This document shows positions 33,325 through 44,700 of a DNA stretch of 64,000 bases, piece after piece. Origin of the DNA: Fagopyrum homotropicum (lineage: Eukaryota > Streptophyta > Magnoliopsida > Caryophyllales > Polygonaceae); contig BSWB01000003.1 in assembly GCA_033239125.1 (NCBI GenBank), positions 38,331,001 through 38,395,000 on the forward strand, given 5' to 3'. The position numbers and the translations under genes were made by a program. The notes beneath the pieces are model-generated. The model was not told where the DNA came from and did not search any database. It was given only the letters and a program-made list of their open reading frames with translations. Every line of letters starts with the position of its first letter. Position 1 is the first letter of the stretch.

Positions 33325-35861
33325 CGGTCGTAACTAATGAGAACAATGAACTAATACCGACTAGGACGGTTACGGGGTGGAGGATGTGCATTGATTATAG
33401 GAAGTTGAACATGGCCTCTAGGAAAGATCACTTCCCGCTCCCCTTCATTGACCAAATGCTAGAAAGGTTAGCTCAACACTCTCATTTTTGCTATTTAGAT
33501 GGGTATAGTGGATTCTTCCAAATCCCTATCCACCCCGATGACCAAGAGAAAACGACTTTTACATGTCCATGGGGTACCTTTGCATATAGGAGAATGCCAT
33601 TTGGGTTGTGTAATGCACCCGCCACCTTCCAAAGGTGTATGATGGCTATCTTTTCGGAATACATAGAAAATATCATGGAAGTGTTCATGGATGATTTCTC
33701 TGTTTATGGTTCTTCTTTCGATGATTGCTTGGCTAACTTGTCATTAGTATTGCAAAGATGTGAGGAGACAAATCTTGTCTTAAATTGGGAAAAATGCCAC
33801 TTCATGGTAAGTGAAGGGATTGTGTTAGGACACTTGGTGTCTAACCGCGGCATTGAGGTTGATAGGGCTAAGATTGAAACGATAGAGAAGTTGCCACCAC
33901 CTACCTCGGTGAAGGGGGTAAGGAGTTTCTTAGGGCATGCCGGTTTTTACTGGAGGTTTATTCAAGACTTCTCTAAAATTTCTAAGCCTCTCACTAACCT
34001 ACTAATGAAAGATGTTGATTTTGTCTTTTCCAAGGATTGTCTTGAAGCTTTTTGTAGGTTGAAGAACGCCTTGATCTCCGCACCTATCATGCAACCTCCG
34101 GATTGGAGTCTACCATTTCAGATCATGTGCGATGCAAGTGATGTGGCCGTTGGGGCCATTTTAGGGCAAAGGAAAGAAGGGCGCACTCATGCTATTTACT
34201 ATGCTAGCAAGACGCTAGATGACGCCCAACTCAATTATGCTACCACCGAGAAGGAGTTGTTGGCGGTGGTGTATGCATTTGAGAAGTTCCGCTCATACCT
34301 TGTTGGAGCGAAGGTCATAGTTTATACGGATCATGCGGCGATCCGTTATCTACTTACAAAGAAGGATGCCAAACCAAGGTTGATTCGGTGGATCCTTCTT
34401 CTTCAAGAGTTTGATTTGGAAATACGAGATAAGAAGGGATCCGAGAACTCCGTGGCGGATCACCTTAGTAGACTCCCACCATCGGAGCTTGGGAAAGACA
34501 ACATCCCGATAGATGATTCATTCCGGGATGAACAATTACAATTGGTGGAGGAATGCTTGTTCCAAGTGGCTAGAGGGAGTGAGCCATGGTACGCCGACAT
34601 CGTGAACTACTTAGTGTGTGAGGAAGTGCCTCCCGGATTTACATATGCACAAAGGAAGAAGTTCTTCAACGATGTAAGGCACTACTATTGGAATGAGCCA
34701 CTTCTATTCAAGAGAGGCCCGGATGGGGTGCTTAGAAGATGCATACCAGAGGATGAAGTGGAGAGTTTGATCCGGCATTGCCACTCCTTACCATGCGGAG
34801 GCCATGCTAGCTCACACAAGACGTGTGCAAAGGTATTGCAATCCGGTTTTTATTGGCCTAACTTGTTTAGAGATGTGCAAGGTTTTGTAGCGGCATGTGA
34901 TGCTTGCCAAAGAACGGGCAACATCTCAAGGAGGAATGAAATGCCTTTGAATAACATCCAAGAAGTTGAGATTTTTGATGTGTGGGGTGTAGACTTCATG
35001 GGACCATTCCCTTCTTCATGTGGCAATCTCTACATCCTATTGGCGGTGGACTATGTGTCAAGATGGGTAGAAGCAATCGCTTCTCCTACGAATGATGCCA
35101 AGGTGGTAGTGCGATTCTTCAACCGGGTGATCTTCCCTAGGTTTGGAACACCAAGGGTAATCATTAGTGATGGAGGGAAGCACTTCACAAATAGGAACTT
35201 TGGAGCACTTTTGGCCAAGTATGGGGTGACTCATAAGGTGGTAACACCCTACCACCCCCAAACTAGTGGTCAAGTGGAGATCTCCAACCGAGAGATCAAG
35301 GCCATCCTCGAAAAGACGATGTCTAGGACAAGGAAGGATTGGGCTATGAAGCTCAATGATGCACTATGGGCATATAGAACCGCCTTCAAGACACTAATTG
35401 GAACCACTCCCTACAAGTTGGTCTATGGCAAGTCTTGCCATCTCCCGGTGGAAATGGAGCATAGAGCTTATTGGGCCATTAAGTGGCTAAATTTTGACCT
35501 CAAGGAAGCGGGAGAAAAGAGGTTGCTTGATATCAATGCCCTTGAGAAGCTCCGGTTGGAAGCTTATGAGAATGCCCGGATCTACAAGGAGAGAACCAAA
35601 AGGTGGCATGACAAGAGGATCATTCCAAAGGAGTTGAGTGAAGGAGATCTTGTCCTCCTCTTCAACTCAAGGCTAAGGCTCTTTCCCGGAAAGCTCAAAT
35701 CAAGATGGACCGGGCCATATGTAGTGAAGAAGATCTTTCCCCATGGAGCTATTGAAATAGGAGGGGAGCATTGTGGAAATTTCAAGGTGAATGGGCATCG
35801 CTTGAAGAAGTATATTCCGGGAGCCCCGGTAGACATGATTGCCCCACTTCACCTCGAATAG
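33321..35861 (+). CDS. pol: A2 pol: RT palm, RNase H, integrase
   Basis: Open for 846 codons. RT FMDD is at residues 122-125, RNase H Asp in CDASDVAVG is near 271, and the integrase zinc region ends CDACQRTGN. Catalytic triad: Asp 558 (GVDFMGPF), Asp 617 (ISDGGKHF) and Glu 653 (GQVEISNREI), giving the D-D-35-E spacing. The C-terminal domain has LFPGKLKSRW and GPYVVKKIFP; there is no chromodomain. The ATG at 33321 follows the frameshift and is not a natural start. All key residues of this part are present. Confidence 0.92.
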   Translation: MTVVTNENNELIPTRTVTGWRMCIDYRKLNMASRKDHFPLPFIDQMLERLAQHSHFCYLDGYSGFFQIPIHPDDQEKTTFTCPWGTFAYRRMPFGLCNAPATFQRCMMAIFSEYIENIMEVFMDDFSVYGSSFDDCLANLSLVLQRCEETNLVLNWEKCHFMVSEGIVLGHLVSNRGIEVDRAKIETIEKLPPPTSVKGVRSFLGHAGFYWRFIQDFSKISKPLTNLLMKDVDFVFSKDCLEAFCRLKNALISAPIMQPPDWSLPFQIMCDASDVAVGAILGQRKEGRTHAIYYASKTLDDAQLNYATTEKELLAVVYAFEKFRSYLVGAKVIVYTDHAAIRYLLTKKDAKPRLIRWILLLQEFDLEIRDKKGSENSVADHLSRLPPSELGKDNIPIDDSFRDEQLQLVEECLFQVARGSEPWYADIVNYLVCEEVPPGFTYAQRKKFFNDVRHYYWNEPLLFKRGPDGVLRRCIPEDEVESLIRHCHSLPCGGHASSHKTCAKVLQSGFYWPNLFRDVQGFVAACDACQRTGNISRRNEMPLNNIQEVEIFDVWGVDFMGPFPSSCGNLYILLAVDYVSRWVEAIASPTNDAKVVVRFFNRVIFPRFGTPRVIISDGGKHFTNRNFGALLAKYGVTHKVVTPYHPQTSGQVEISNREIKAILEKTMSRTRKDWAMKLNDALWAYRTAFKTLIGTTPYKLVYGKSCHLPVEMEHRAYWAIKWLNFDLKEAGEKRLLDINALEKLRLEAYENARIYKERTKRWHDKRIIPKELSEGDLVLLFNSRLRLFPGKLKSRWTGPYVVKKIFPHGAIEIGGEHCGNFKVNGHRLKKYIPGAPVDMIAPLHLE

Positions 35862-36267
35862 ACGCTCTCGAGTTTGGTCAAGCTAATGACCTTAAAGAAG
35901 CGCTTGGTGGGAGGCAACCCATTGGTAACATTTTTCCCTTTTCATTTTTGCTTAGATTTTTCTGTTTTTGTTTGCTTTGTGTATTTTGTCTACTTTCGTG
36001 TGTGAGCTAGAGCATTAGTGGCATTGGAAGCCTTTCTTGGCGATGAAAATGATGATGATGAAACCCTCACCAATTATGGGTGGAGCGGACGCGGAACTTG
36101 GACGGCTAGCGGTGCCTAGCGCGGGTTCCGAAACTTTGAAGGATGCTTAGAGCTCTCTACCATGGTTGAAAGGATCATCCAACATCAATTCACTTGAGAA
36201 TTCCCAAATACCATAGCAAACAATTTTACATTGTGAGAACCTTCTTTCACTCTCTCTACTTCACTTA

Positions 36268-36300
36268 CACATTGGGGACAATGTGTTTCTAAGTATGGGG
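36268..36300 (+). promoter_or_regulatory. Internal hairpin plus PPT-like motif, A2
   Basis: Perfect stem CACATTG/CAATGTG with loop GGGA (36268-36285), five bases, then AAGTATGGGG at 36291-36300. It is the counterpart of 7334-7367 in A1. Confidence 0.6.
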
Positions 36301-37496
36301 TGGGGTTTGCATGATCCTTTGCATGATGAGCATCTAGGATAGGTTAATATTTGCACATTTCTTGCATTGTACATACTTAGAACGAAAATCCCATAAAAAT
36401 CAGAAAATTTAAAAAATTTTGTGCTTTCTAGGCTTGGATATGATCCTAATGATGAAACTTGTCTTGTGATTGGCTATGGATGGCCTTATGTGTTGAATTG
36501 ATAAATGCATATGTGGACTTGAACTACTTCTCTTAAATTATATGAATGACTTGTGATCATGATGATTGCCTAGAATGGATTGAGTATTGAAAGTCGAAAT
36601 TACATGATAGTTCTTACATACCATCTAGGAATGAATGAGGCATCTCATTTTTCTCTACTTCTCATCTTGATCATGATTGCTTGAGCACCTCAATTGATAT
36701 AAAATCGACCTCCTTTAAACCCATCCGGGAATAGGAGCATGCTAGTGTGTTGAAATGTGCGAAAAGCAAGTGCGGGGTGAAGATGTAATGAAAAGAATGT
36801 CGTGAATGAAATGCTGAAATTATTGTGGAAGTATAGCCAAAATATAGGTTTGGGGGCGTTGGTTTAAATGACAAGTAACTCGGTACACTTCACATAATCG
36901 GGTGTTGGTGCCTTGCCAAAGTCAAATGAACCAATAGCCCTAACGAGCTTTGGTATGTGTGCCCGGTGTGGATGCACCTCGAAAAAGAGAAAAAGCCCGA
37001 GGATGGCTAATCACCGAGGTTTCGGCTATTGTACATCAATGCCATTGTCTCAAAAATGAGTTAAAGAAAAAGAAAAGAAAGCAAGATAGGGAAAAATATA
37101 CACTTGGGGGAAGTTGATCGAGGACAAGGATGTGGAGTTAGTTCCATTCCCGGATTAGCATCACATAACCTAGAGAATCCCCCGCCCAATTGCAACGTTT
37201 CTTGGCCTTTTATGTCACAAGCCCTCATGACCTACTTGCATGTTTGTAAGACTTAGTAATTTAGATTGGATAGACTCTTGATCTTCTTGACCTCTTCATC
37301 CTCACATTTCATGCATGCTTTTGAGTTAAGTACAATTGTCTTTCCATGTCCTTATTGTTTGATACATAATTGCTTATCCAATTGCCATTGATCATGACTA
37401 TGAAGGTAATCCAATAGTAGAAGCACAAAATCCAAAAAGATTTTGCCATTTTTCTGCATACATAAATCATGTCATCTTCTAGTCTATAGTTGGGAA

Positions 37497-37530
37497 TTTG
37501 CTCGGGGACGAGCAAACCTTAAGTATGGGG
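37497..37530 (+). promoter_or_regulatory. Hairpin and polypurine tract next to the A2 3' LTR
   Basis: Perfect 8-bp stem TTTGCTCG/CGAGCAAA with loop GGGA, four bases, then AAGTATGGGG, ending five bases before the LTR. Same geometry as in A1. Confidence 0.7.
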
Positions 37531-37535
37531 TATTT

Positions 37536-39341
37536 TGATAACACGATTTATAACATAGTTTTAAGTGTACATTTAGATAGAATTCTCGCTCATTCATGCA
37601 TGATCTAGCATTAGTTCAAGACGTTTTGCACCCAATTCACATATTTTGTCGAGATAGACGTCTACACGGACTTGTGCGCGTTTTGTAGGTATTACGGGAA
37701 GTTTAGGAGCTTAACCGATGCGTTTGAGGATCGTTCATTTAGATGACGCACCCTCGGACTCATTAGGACACAAGCCAAGGGCTAAGGAGGACTCATGGAA
37801 CCTTGCCAACACAAGCCATGCACCAAACCACAACTTAATGATCCAAGGCGAAGTTTCTGCATAGAATCACGGTTCTCTGACAAACCACGGCCGTGGAAAT
37901 GACCGTGGATTTTGCCAGATTCTCGTGACAGCTGTGCCACGACTCTCATGGCCAACTCATGAAGGATTTGTTATAAAAGTGGTCCTTCATGGGTTGTTTG
38001 AGGCAGCTGGGGTAGTTTGGGAGCAGCTCATCCATTATCCATTTCTCTCTAACAAATATATTCTCAAAAGAAGAAGATTTTTTCTAGGAAGGAAAGTGTC
38101 AAAGAGAAGAAGGAGAGTTCCATCGAAGAGGAGGAGAAGGAAACACACCATAGCTTTCTTGTATTTCGGATTTCGTTTTCTAGAGATTGTATGAACCTTT
38201 GAACCTTCCTTTGGAAGGGTTGTAAGTGGCTCTATTCTAAATCTTCAGCTTAGTTTTGAATTAAGTTCACTTGTGCACCTCTCTTCTTTCATTATCTTGC
38301 AATGGATGTTTTGATTTTGTGTTTGTTTGCTTCGATTTCCATTATGAATGTTGTAGGCTAATTTGATGTGGTTCTAGGGTAAGGAAAGGATGGTTATGGC
38401 TAGAACCGTGATAGGATGAACTTAGATTTGCCTTTGGATGACTTTTTCTTATGAACGTAGTTGCTGTTAGGAATCACGGGTAGTTCTTGAAGAACCACGG
38501 CCGTGGTTTAGGAAGAACAGCCCGTGATTTTCCCTGATTTGAAGGATCTTGCCTTAAACCTATAAAATGTTGAAATCCTAATTGTTGCTGAGTTTAACCT
38601 ACCTAGTGTAGTGACTAAGTGCTAGGAGAGACTTACCCGGTAATTCTTGCTCTTAGAATCTAAAATAGCAAACCTTAGGTAGTGGTGAGCCTAATAAGCC
38701 ACCATTGGATTAGATGTGCTAGGATAGTTGCTTAGGACTTCCCTTTCCAAGACTTATCCGGTAAGGATAGGTTAGACCCCTAATTTACAATCCGGTTTGT
38801 GTAAAATTCCTATCCTTAGGCTCTTAGAGACCTACCCGGTAATAAGACCTTAGGTGTGGACTAGTCGGACCATGAGACCTACCCGGTAATTGATCCCAAA
38901 TTAGATACACTTAATCCCAACATATATTAGTTAATCCAAAGAACGAATAGATAACTTGAGTTCCTTGCCATCACCGGAACTTCCGACCCCTAGAGTCCGT
39001 CTTTTCTTTCCGTGATCATTATCTTGTTTGGTTTGTTCATTTGTGCTGATTTTTAGTCTAGTTTGATTGTTTACTTTGCATGAATTGTGATCTTTGATTG
39101 ATCACCAAAACCGACCAAAAACAATTTAGATTTTCATTTCTTTGTTTCCCTCTTTTCTAACCTTAGACCTTCACTAAACTTAATCACAAAACCGAATCAA
39201 TTTCACCTTAGTCTTTGTGTTCGACCTCGAAATACTATCCATGCTACAAACGTCCCGTACACTGCGGGTGCGCTAGAAGTTAGGATAATTATAACGAGTA
39301 TAAATTTAAGGCTTATTGCGTGCACACTTTTTAGCGTAACA
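37536..39341 (+). repeat. A2 3' LTR (1806 bp)
   Basis: Same length as the 5' LTR, with about a dozen substitutions by eye. Palindromes at 37885 and 38495, TATA box at 37972-37979, 58-bp dyad at 38472-38529. Confidence 0.95.
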
Positions 39342-40960
39342 CGAGGCACTCTATCAATAACCATCTAAAAAGGTAGAAGTCCTCGGACTTCTAGTCTCCA
39401 ACATATATATATGAGGTCCTAACTGTAGTATGCTAGGTCCAATCTATAATCTCGAAGATCATCCTAGTAAGGAAGATAATTCGACAAGCTCCAAATCCAA
39501 CTACTAATGCCTATGGTTCGAGGCCACTACATGGCATTTGATCTACGTTAAACTAAATTTACCTAGCATGTTATACTACCATTACCGAAATAACGAAAGA
39601 GAAGTACTCACACGAGATCCAAGGTGAAGCACGGTCTACAGAGTCATGACCGGTTCGATGGCCTTTATCGGGCGCTTCCGGACCTAAGAACAAAACTAAG
39701 AAAAATTAGGTTAAACGCTAATTTTGAAAGGAAGGTTTAGCGCATAAAAATATTCCAATGAAAACTTCGTTTTCCAAAACCGAGGTTAAATTCGTTAAAA
39801 CCATTTCTGGACAAAATATCCAAAATGGAAAGTTGATTGTAAAACCGCAATTCTAATTTAGCCATCAATCGGATTTAAACCATCAAAGGCACCATGGTTA
39901 ATTTGTAAAGGATTTGGGTCACAATTACAACAAAATAAAGGGCCCAATAACTTAATAATTTACTGTAGGGGCATAAATACTTCATTTTCAAAGTTCTTGG
40001 GTCACAACTGCAATTATTAACAAAATGGGGCCAAAATCGCAATAAACACAAAAGAAGGGGTCACATTTACAATTTCCAAAAACTCGCTCCACCCTACTGT
40101 TGGAATCGACAGAAGAGAGAAATGGGAAAGGGGATCCGGCGGCTGCCAAGGCGGAGGAGAGGAGGCGCAGTGTCGGTGCAGGCGGCGGCTCTACCGGGGG
40201 CGTCTCCGGTAGCAGCGGTTCCTACACGAGAAGTAGGAGGGTGGCGGTGTTACGCAGGGAGGAGAAGGAAAGAGATAGGAGGGAGAGAGAGAGAGCAGCT
40301 ACCTACTATCCGGCGGTACAGGTGGCTCAGGGCGGAGGAACAAGCGGTTGTAGCTCTTCCCGGCGGCCCTCTTGGCGGCGTTGCGGACGGCGGCGGCCCA
40401 GAAAGGGAAGAGAATGGAGGAGCAGAGGTGAGTTGTGAGAAGGGAGAGATGCAACTGTCTCCTACGGTTCTGGCGAGCGCTGTGCAGAATGAGAGAGAGG
40501 TGAGGGAAAGTGTGAGGGGCTTCTGCTAGGGGGGTAGTCATCACAGGGAGAGAGGTCGAGGGGGCGCTGGGGACTGCAGGGCGCGGAGGGCGAAGGGTCG
40601 GCCAACCCTAGCCCAGGCGGTAGGTCTGCAACGGAGGGAGGGAAGCGAGGGGACGCTCTCCTAGCGGTCCAACAGCATGCAAGAGCCAAAGAGAATAAAG
40701 GAGAAGAAAAGAAAAAGGGAATAGGCAAAACTCGATTAAACGATCGGAACGGATTTCCCGGATCGGTAAATCCCGACTTTCCGACAAAATTAAATTAATA
40801 AAATACGAAAATACATACATGTATCCCTAAAATAATAATTATCCAAAAAATGTATTTTTAAATATATAAAAAATACTTTAAAGAACTCGAGCTATTAACG
40901 AATCGATAGAAGGGAGAAGAAAACGAAGTCGGAACGCACCCAAATAAACGGGGCGTTACA
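39342..40960 (-). repeat. D 5' LTR, distal part
   Basis: Continues the LTR broken at 28161. The minus-strand LTR start is TGTAACGCCCCG at 40960, pairing with TGTTACA at the other end. Total LTR is about 2.5 kb without A2. It includes a GC-rich block at about 40110-40680 whose ORFs are low-complexity and not called. Confidence 0.82.
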
Positions 40961-41541
40961 TAAACCACAATATCCAAGTTCTCCTCCACGACCTAAACTT
41001 GCTAGGAACACATGCATGCAAAGAAGTTCAAGAAGGAACCTTCTTTCAAAGCTCTATCCATAACAAAGAAGAAGAAGAAGAAGAAGGAGAAGAAGAAGAA
41101 GAAGAAGAAGAAGAAGAAGAAGAAGAAAAAGAAGATGAAGAAGAAGAAGATACGTAGCAGGGAAGAAGGAGGGAGGGAGGATGAAAGGCTTACCAAACTG
41201 GATCCAAAGCTCTCTAATGCTGGCCACACCCAAGGAGATCCAAAGGAGAAGATGATGGAGAAAAGAGCACAAGGGAGAGAAGAGTGGAAGAGACCAATGT
41301 GAAAGAGAAAGAATGAGGAAAGAGAGTGAGAGGGTTGCTACATGGGGTCACGTGACATTCTCAGCTCCCTTTTTGCTAGAAAACGAGGGGTCCAAAGGAA
41401 GCGTGGCGAAACGAAGGGTCGGAACGAGATTTTGGAATAAAACTTGATACTAAGTACCTCGTGCATGCGGAAAAACTAAGCCCCGTCTGCGGGAAGGTCG
41501 ATAGCCTGCTCACTAACCGGATTAAAAACCCGTACGTCGCA
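40961..41541 (-). repeat. E 3' LTR fragment
   Basis: On the minus strand it starts near TGCGACGTACGG after CAGGGGGATTAGA. It includes a (GAA)n tract at about 41069-41150 and breaks off where the D LTR starts, so D is inserted in it. 40985-41386 is homologous to 46600-47048. Confidence 0.72.
41069..41150. repeat. (GAA)n microsatellite in the E 3' LTR
   Basis: AAG/GAA repeats with a few interruptions. A longer version sits at the same place in the other E LTR copy. The Lys-rich or Phe-rich ORFs across it are artefacts. Confidence 0.9.
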
Positions 41542-41799
41542 TCTAATCCCCCTGAAAACAAGTTTCATCCCGAAACATGCTAAACATAACACTCTCGATC
41601 AAACACGTCTCGATAATTGCTCGGAACACATAAGCATGCCAACTACCGGCCCTCTGATCCAAAGCATACACATGTAATCACATCAAGACCTCGCAAGTTA
41701 CACACACAAACTCATACGAAACACACATAACATATCATGTCACAAATCATATAAGCACAACCAAGGAAAGATCTCGGGACTAAACCGTTGGTCCTATAG

Positions 41800-44700
41800 A
41801 TGTCGCTAAATCCGCGTAAAACTGAGGATAGTTCATCCGGATACTATCCTCAGTCTCTCAAGTAGCCTCCTCGGCTCCTTGTCTCGACCATTGCACTCTC
41901 AACATCGGTATCTCCTTCGACCGAAGGATTCTCATACTACGCTCCAAAACCGCTACCGGATGCTCCGCAAAAGTATGGTCCGGCTCGACCACTAGGTCAT
42001 CGTGGCTAATGATATGCCTCGGGTCGTGTATGTACTCTCTCAATTGAGATACATGAAAAACTAGGTGAATATCCTCCAACCTAGGTGACAATGATATCTT
42101 GTACGCCACCTCACCGACTCTCTCCGGAATCTCAAATGGACCGACATATTGGGGGCTTAACTTCCCTTTAATGCCGAATTGTCAGATGTCCCGCGTCGGT
42201 GAGACCCTTAAACTCCTACCCTGAACTCTAGAGGCCTACGCCTCCTATCCGCATACGACCTTTGGCGGCTCTACGCAGCCAGCATCCTCTCTTGGATCAA
42301 TGTAACTCTAGCCATGTCGTATTGTACCTGCTCTGGAGCTACAATGCTAGAACTCCCTGGCTCGTCCCAACATAACGGGGTACGGCATCTTTGTCCATAC
42401 AATGCCCCATATGGTGCCATCCCAATTGATGCGTGCCAGGTGTTATTATAAGAAAACTCCACCAATGGGAGATGGTTTGGCCATACTGCCCCCAATCTAG
42501 TACACATGCTCATAACATGTCCTCTAAGGCTTAAATAGTCCGCACCTAGGGCGGTCGTGAAATGAAGAATCGTACCTAGGGCGGTGTGCACATGTTGCTA
42601 GAACCTCGAGGTGAAGCGTCCGTCCCTATCTAAGATGATGGTCCTCGGCACCCCATGTAATCTCACAATCTAACGGGTGAACTCCTCGGCCAAACAACTC
42701 ACCGGCCACGTTTCCCTAATAGGGATGAAACGCGCGGTCTTCGTCAGCCGATCTACTAACACCCATATCACATCAAAGCTCCTACTCGGTCTCAAACCGG
42801 TAACAAAATCTATGGATACGTCCTCCCACTTCCATTGCGGCACAGGCAGTGGGTGAAGCTCTCCTCCGGGTCTCTAGCACTCGATCTTGACCTACTGACA
42901 GGTCGCACATCGGGCCACATATCTAGCTACATCGGGCTTGAGCCCGCCCCACCAATAAGATCTCCTAAATGTCCTAGTACATCTTACTCGTGCCTAGGTG
43001 CACCGAGTAAGGTGTCGAATGGGCCTCCTATAAGATCCTCTCTCTCAACTCTCGGTCCAACGGTACACATATACGCCATTGGCTTCTCAATAACCCATTT
43101 TCCCCCACCGTAAACTATGGTGCCTCGCCTCAAGACATCTTATCCCTAATCCTCAACAAATTCGGGAAACCCTCCTGTTTCTGTCGGATCTCTCCGGACA
43201 TATCAGGTAACATCTCTAACACGGACAAACAATAATCAGTATTCGGGAACCGGATATCCATCTCCAACTCTATCAGATCCCTCTACAATTAACGCTGAAC
43301 CATAAGCCGAGCTATCGCCTCTCTCGAGGCGTCCTCCTACTCAGAGCATCAGCGACTACGTTCGCCTTCCCCGGATGTTACAAAATCTCCTAGACGAAGT
43401 CCTTAATCAGCTATAACCATCTCCTCTGGTGGTTATTCAACTCTCGTTGAGTGAATATACACTTCAGGCTATTATGGGTTGTGAAGATTTGGCACGTGGC
43501 CCCGTACAAATAATGTCGTTAGATCTTCAGGGCATGAATCATTGCCGCTAGCTCAAGATCGTGGATAGGGTAGTTCTTCTCGTATGTCTTCAGATGTCGA
43601 GACGTGTACGCAATAACCCTACCCCTCTGCATCAAAACACACCTCAAGCCTAGCTTGGAGGCATCACTGTACACTACAAAATCCTCTACGACCTCAGGTT
43701 GTGCTAAAACGGGAGCGGAGGTCAAGCTCCTCTTCGGCTTCTCGAAGGTGCGCTGGCATGGCTCGGACTGGACGAACCTATTAGACTTCCTCAACAAGGA
43801 AGTGAGTGGTCGTGCAATCACGGAGAAACCCTCAACAAACCGCCGGTAGTAACCCGCAAAACCCAAGAAACTTCGCACCTCCTTGACCATCCTAGGAGGT
43901 GGTCATGAAGAAATGGACTCTATCTTCGCCGGGTCAACCATGACACCCTCAGAGGAAACTATGTGACCAAGGAATGCCACCTCGGACATCCAAAACTCGC
44001 ACTTAGAGAGTGTAGCATAAAGCTCTCTATCCTGAAGGACTCGAAGCACCGTCCTCAGGTGTCCTGCATGCTCCTCCCTACTCCGGGAGTATACTGAGAT
44101 ATTATCAATAAACACTACCACAAATTGGTCCAAGAAGTCGATGAAGATGTCGTTCATCAACTCCATGAAGACAGCGGGTGCATTCGTGAGCCTGAAGGGC
44201 ATCACGACAAACTCATAATGGCCGTATCTCGTCGTGAATGCCTTCTTCGGCACGTCCTCCTCTCTCACCCTCAACTAGTAATATCCCGACCTCAAATCAA
44301 TACGTAAAAATGCCGAGGCTCCTTGCAACTAGTCCAACAGATCATCAATGCGCGGTAATGGGTACTTGTTCTTGGCGGTGACTTTGTTCAGCTCCCGGTA
44401 ATCTATACACAACCTCATCGATCCGTCCTTCCTGACGAAGAGGTCCGGTGGGCCTCAAGGGGATCCACTCGGACATATGAAACCCCTCTCCGCTTAATCT
44501 TCGAGCTTCTTCGTCAACTCCAACATCACGATCGGCGTCATGCGGTATGAAGCCTTGGAGATCGGCCTCGTGTCGGGCTCCAACTCAATAGAAAAATCTA
44601 TACTCCTCTACGTTGGTAGGCCGGGTGGCTCCCCGAAAACATCCTCAAACTTGAATGCCACAAGAGTCTCCTCCTTCACGGCATAACACCAGAAGGCCTC

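Larger units (their letters stand above)
35862..37535 (+). other. A2 noncoding 3' region
   Basis: A 1.67-kb stretch with no ORF of note. It lacks the third ORF of A1 but keeps the downstream conserved blocks and both hairpin/PPT modules. The deletion of the third ORF would lie between the pol stop and about 36250. Confidence 0.7.
28162..39341 (+). mobile_element. Athila-lineage retrotransposon A2, complete with both LTRs
   Basis: An 11.18-kb element: two 1806-bp LTRs, PBS, gag, protease-RT-RNase H-integrase, a long noncoding 3' region, PPT. It is inserted in the D LTR with a near-perfect 5-bp duplication. By eye the LTRs differ at about 13 positions with no length change, so insertion was recent. 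It has a stop between gag and pol and a 1-bp frameshift in RT. Unlike A1 it has no third ORF after pol. Confidence 0.95.

Noticed and set aside
40100..40728. Several overlapping ORFs of 80-135 codons on both strands
   Set aside because: They lie in the GC-rich block of the D LTR, are Arg/Gly- or Pro/Ser-rich in every frame, and have no recognisable fold.
41002..41302. Lys-rich and Phe/Leu-rich ORFs over the GAA tracts (also 46565-47023)
   Set aside because: Direct translation of (GAA)n and (TTC)n repeats.
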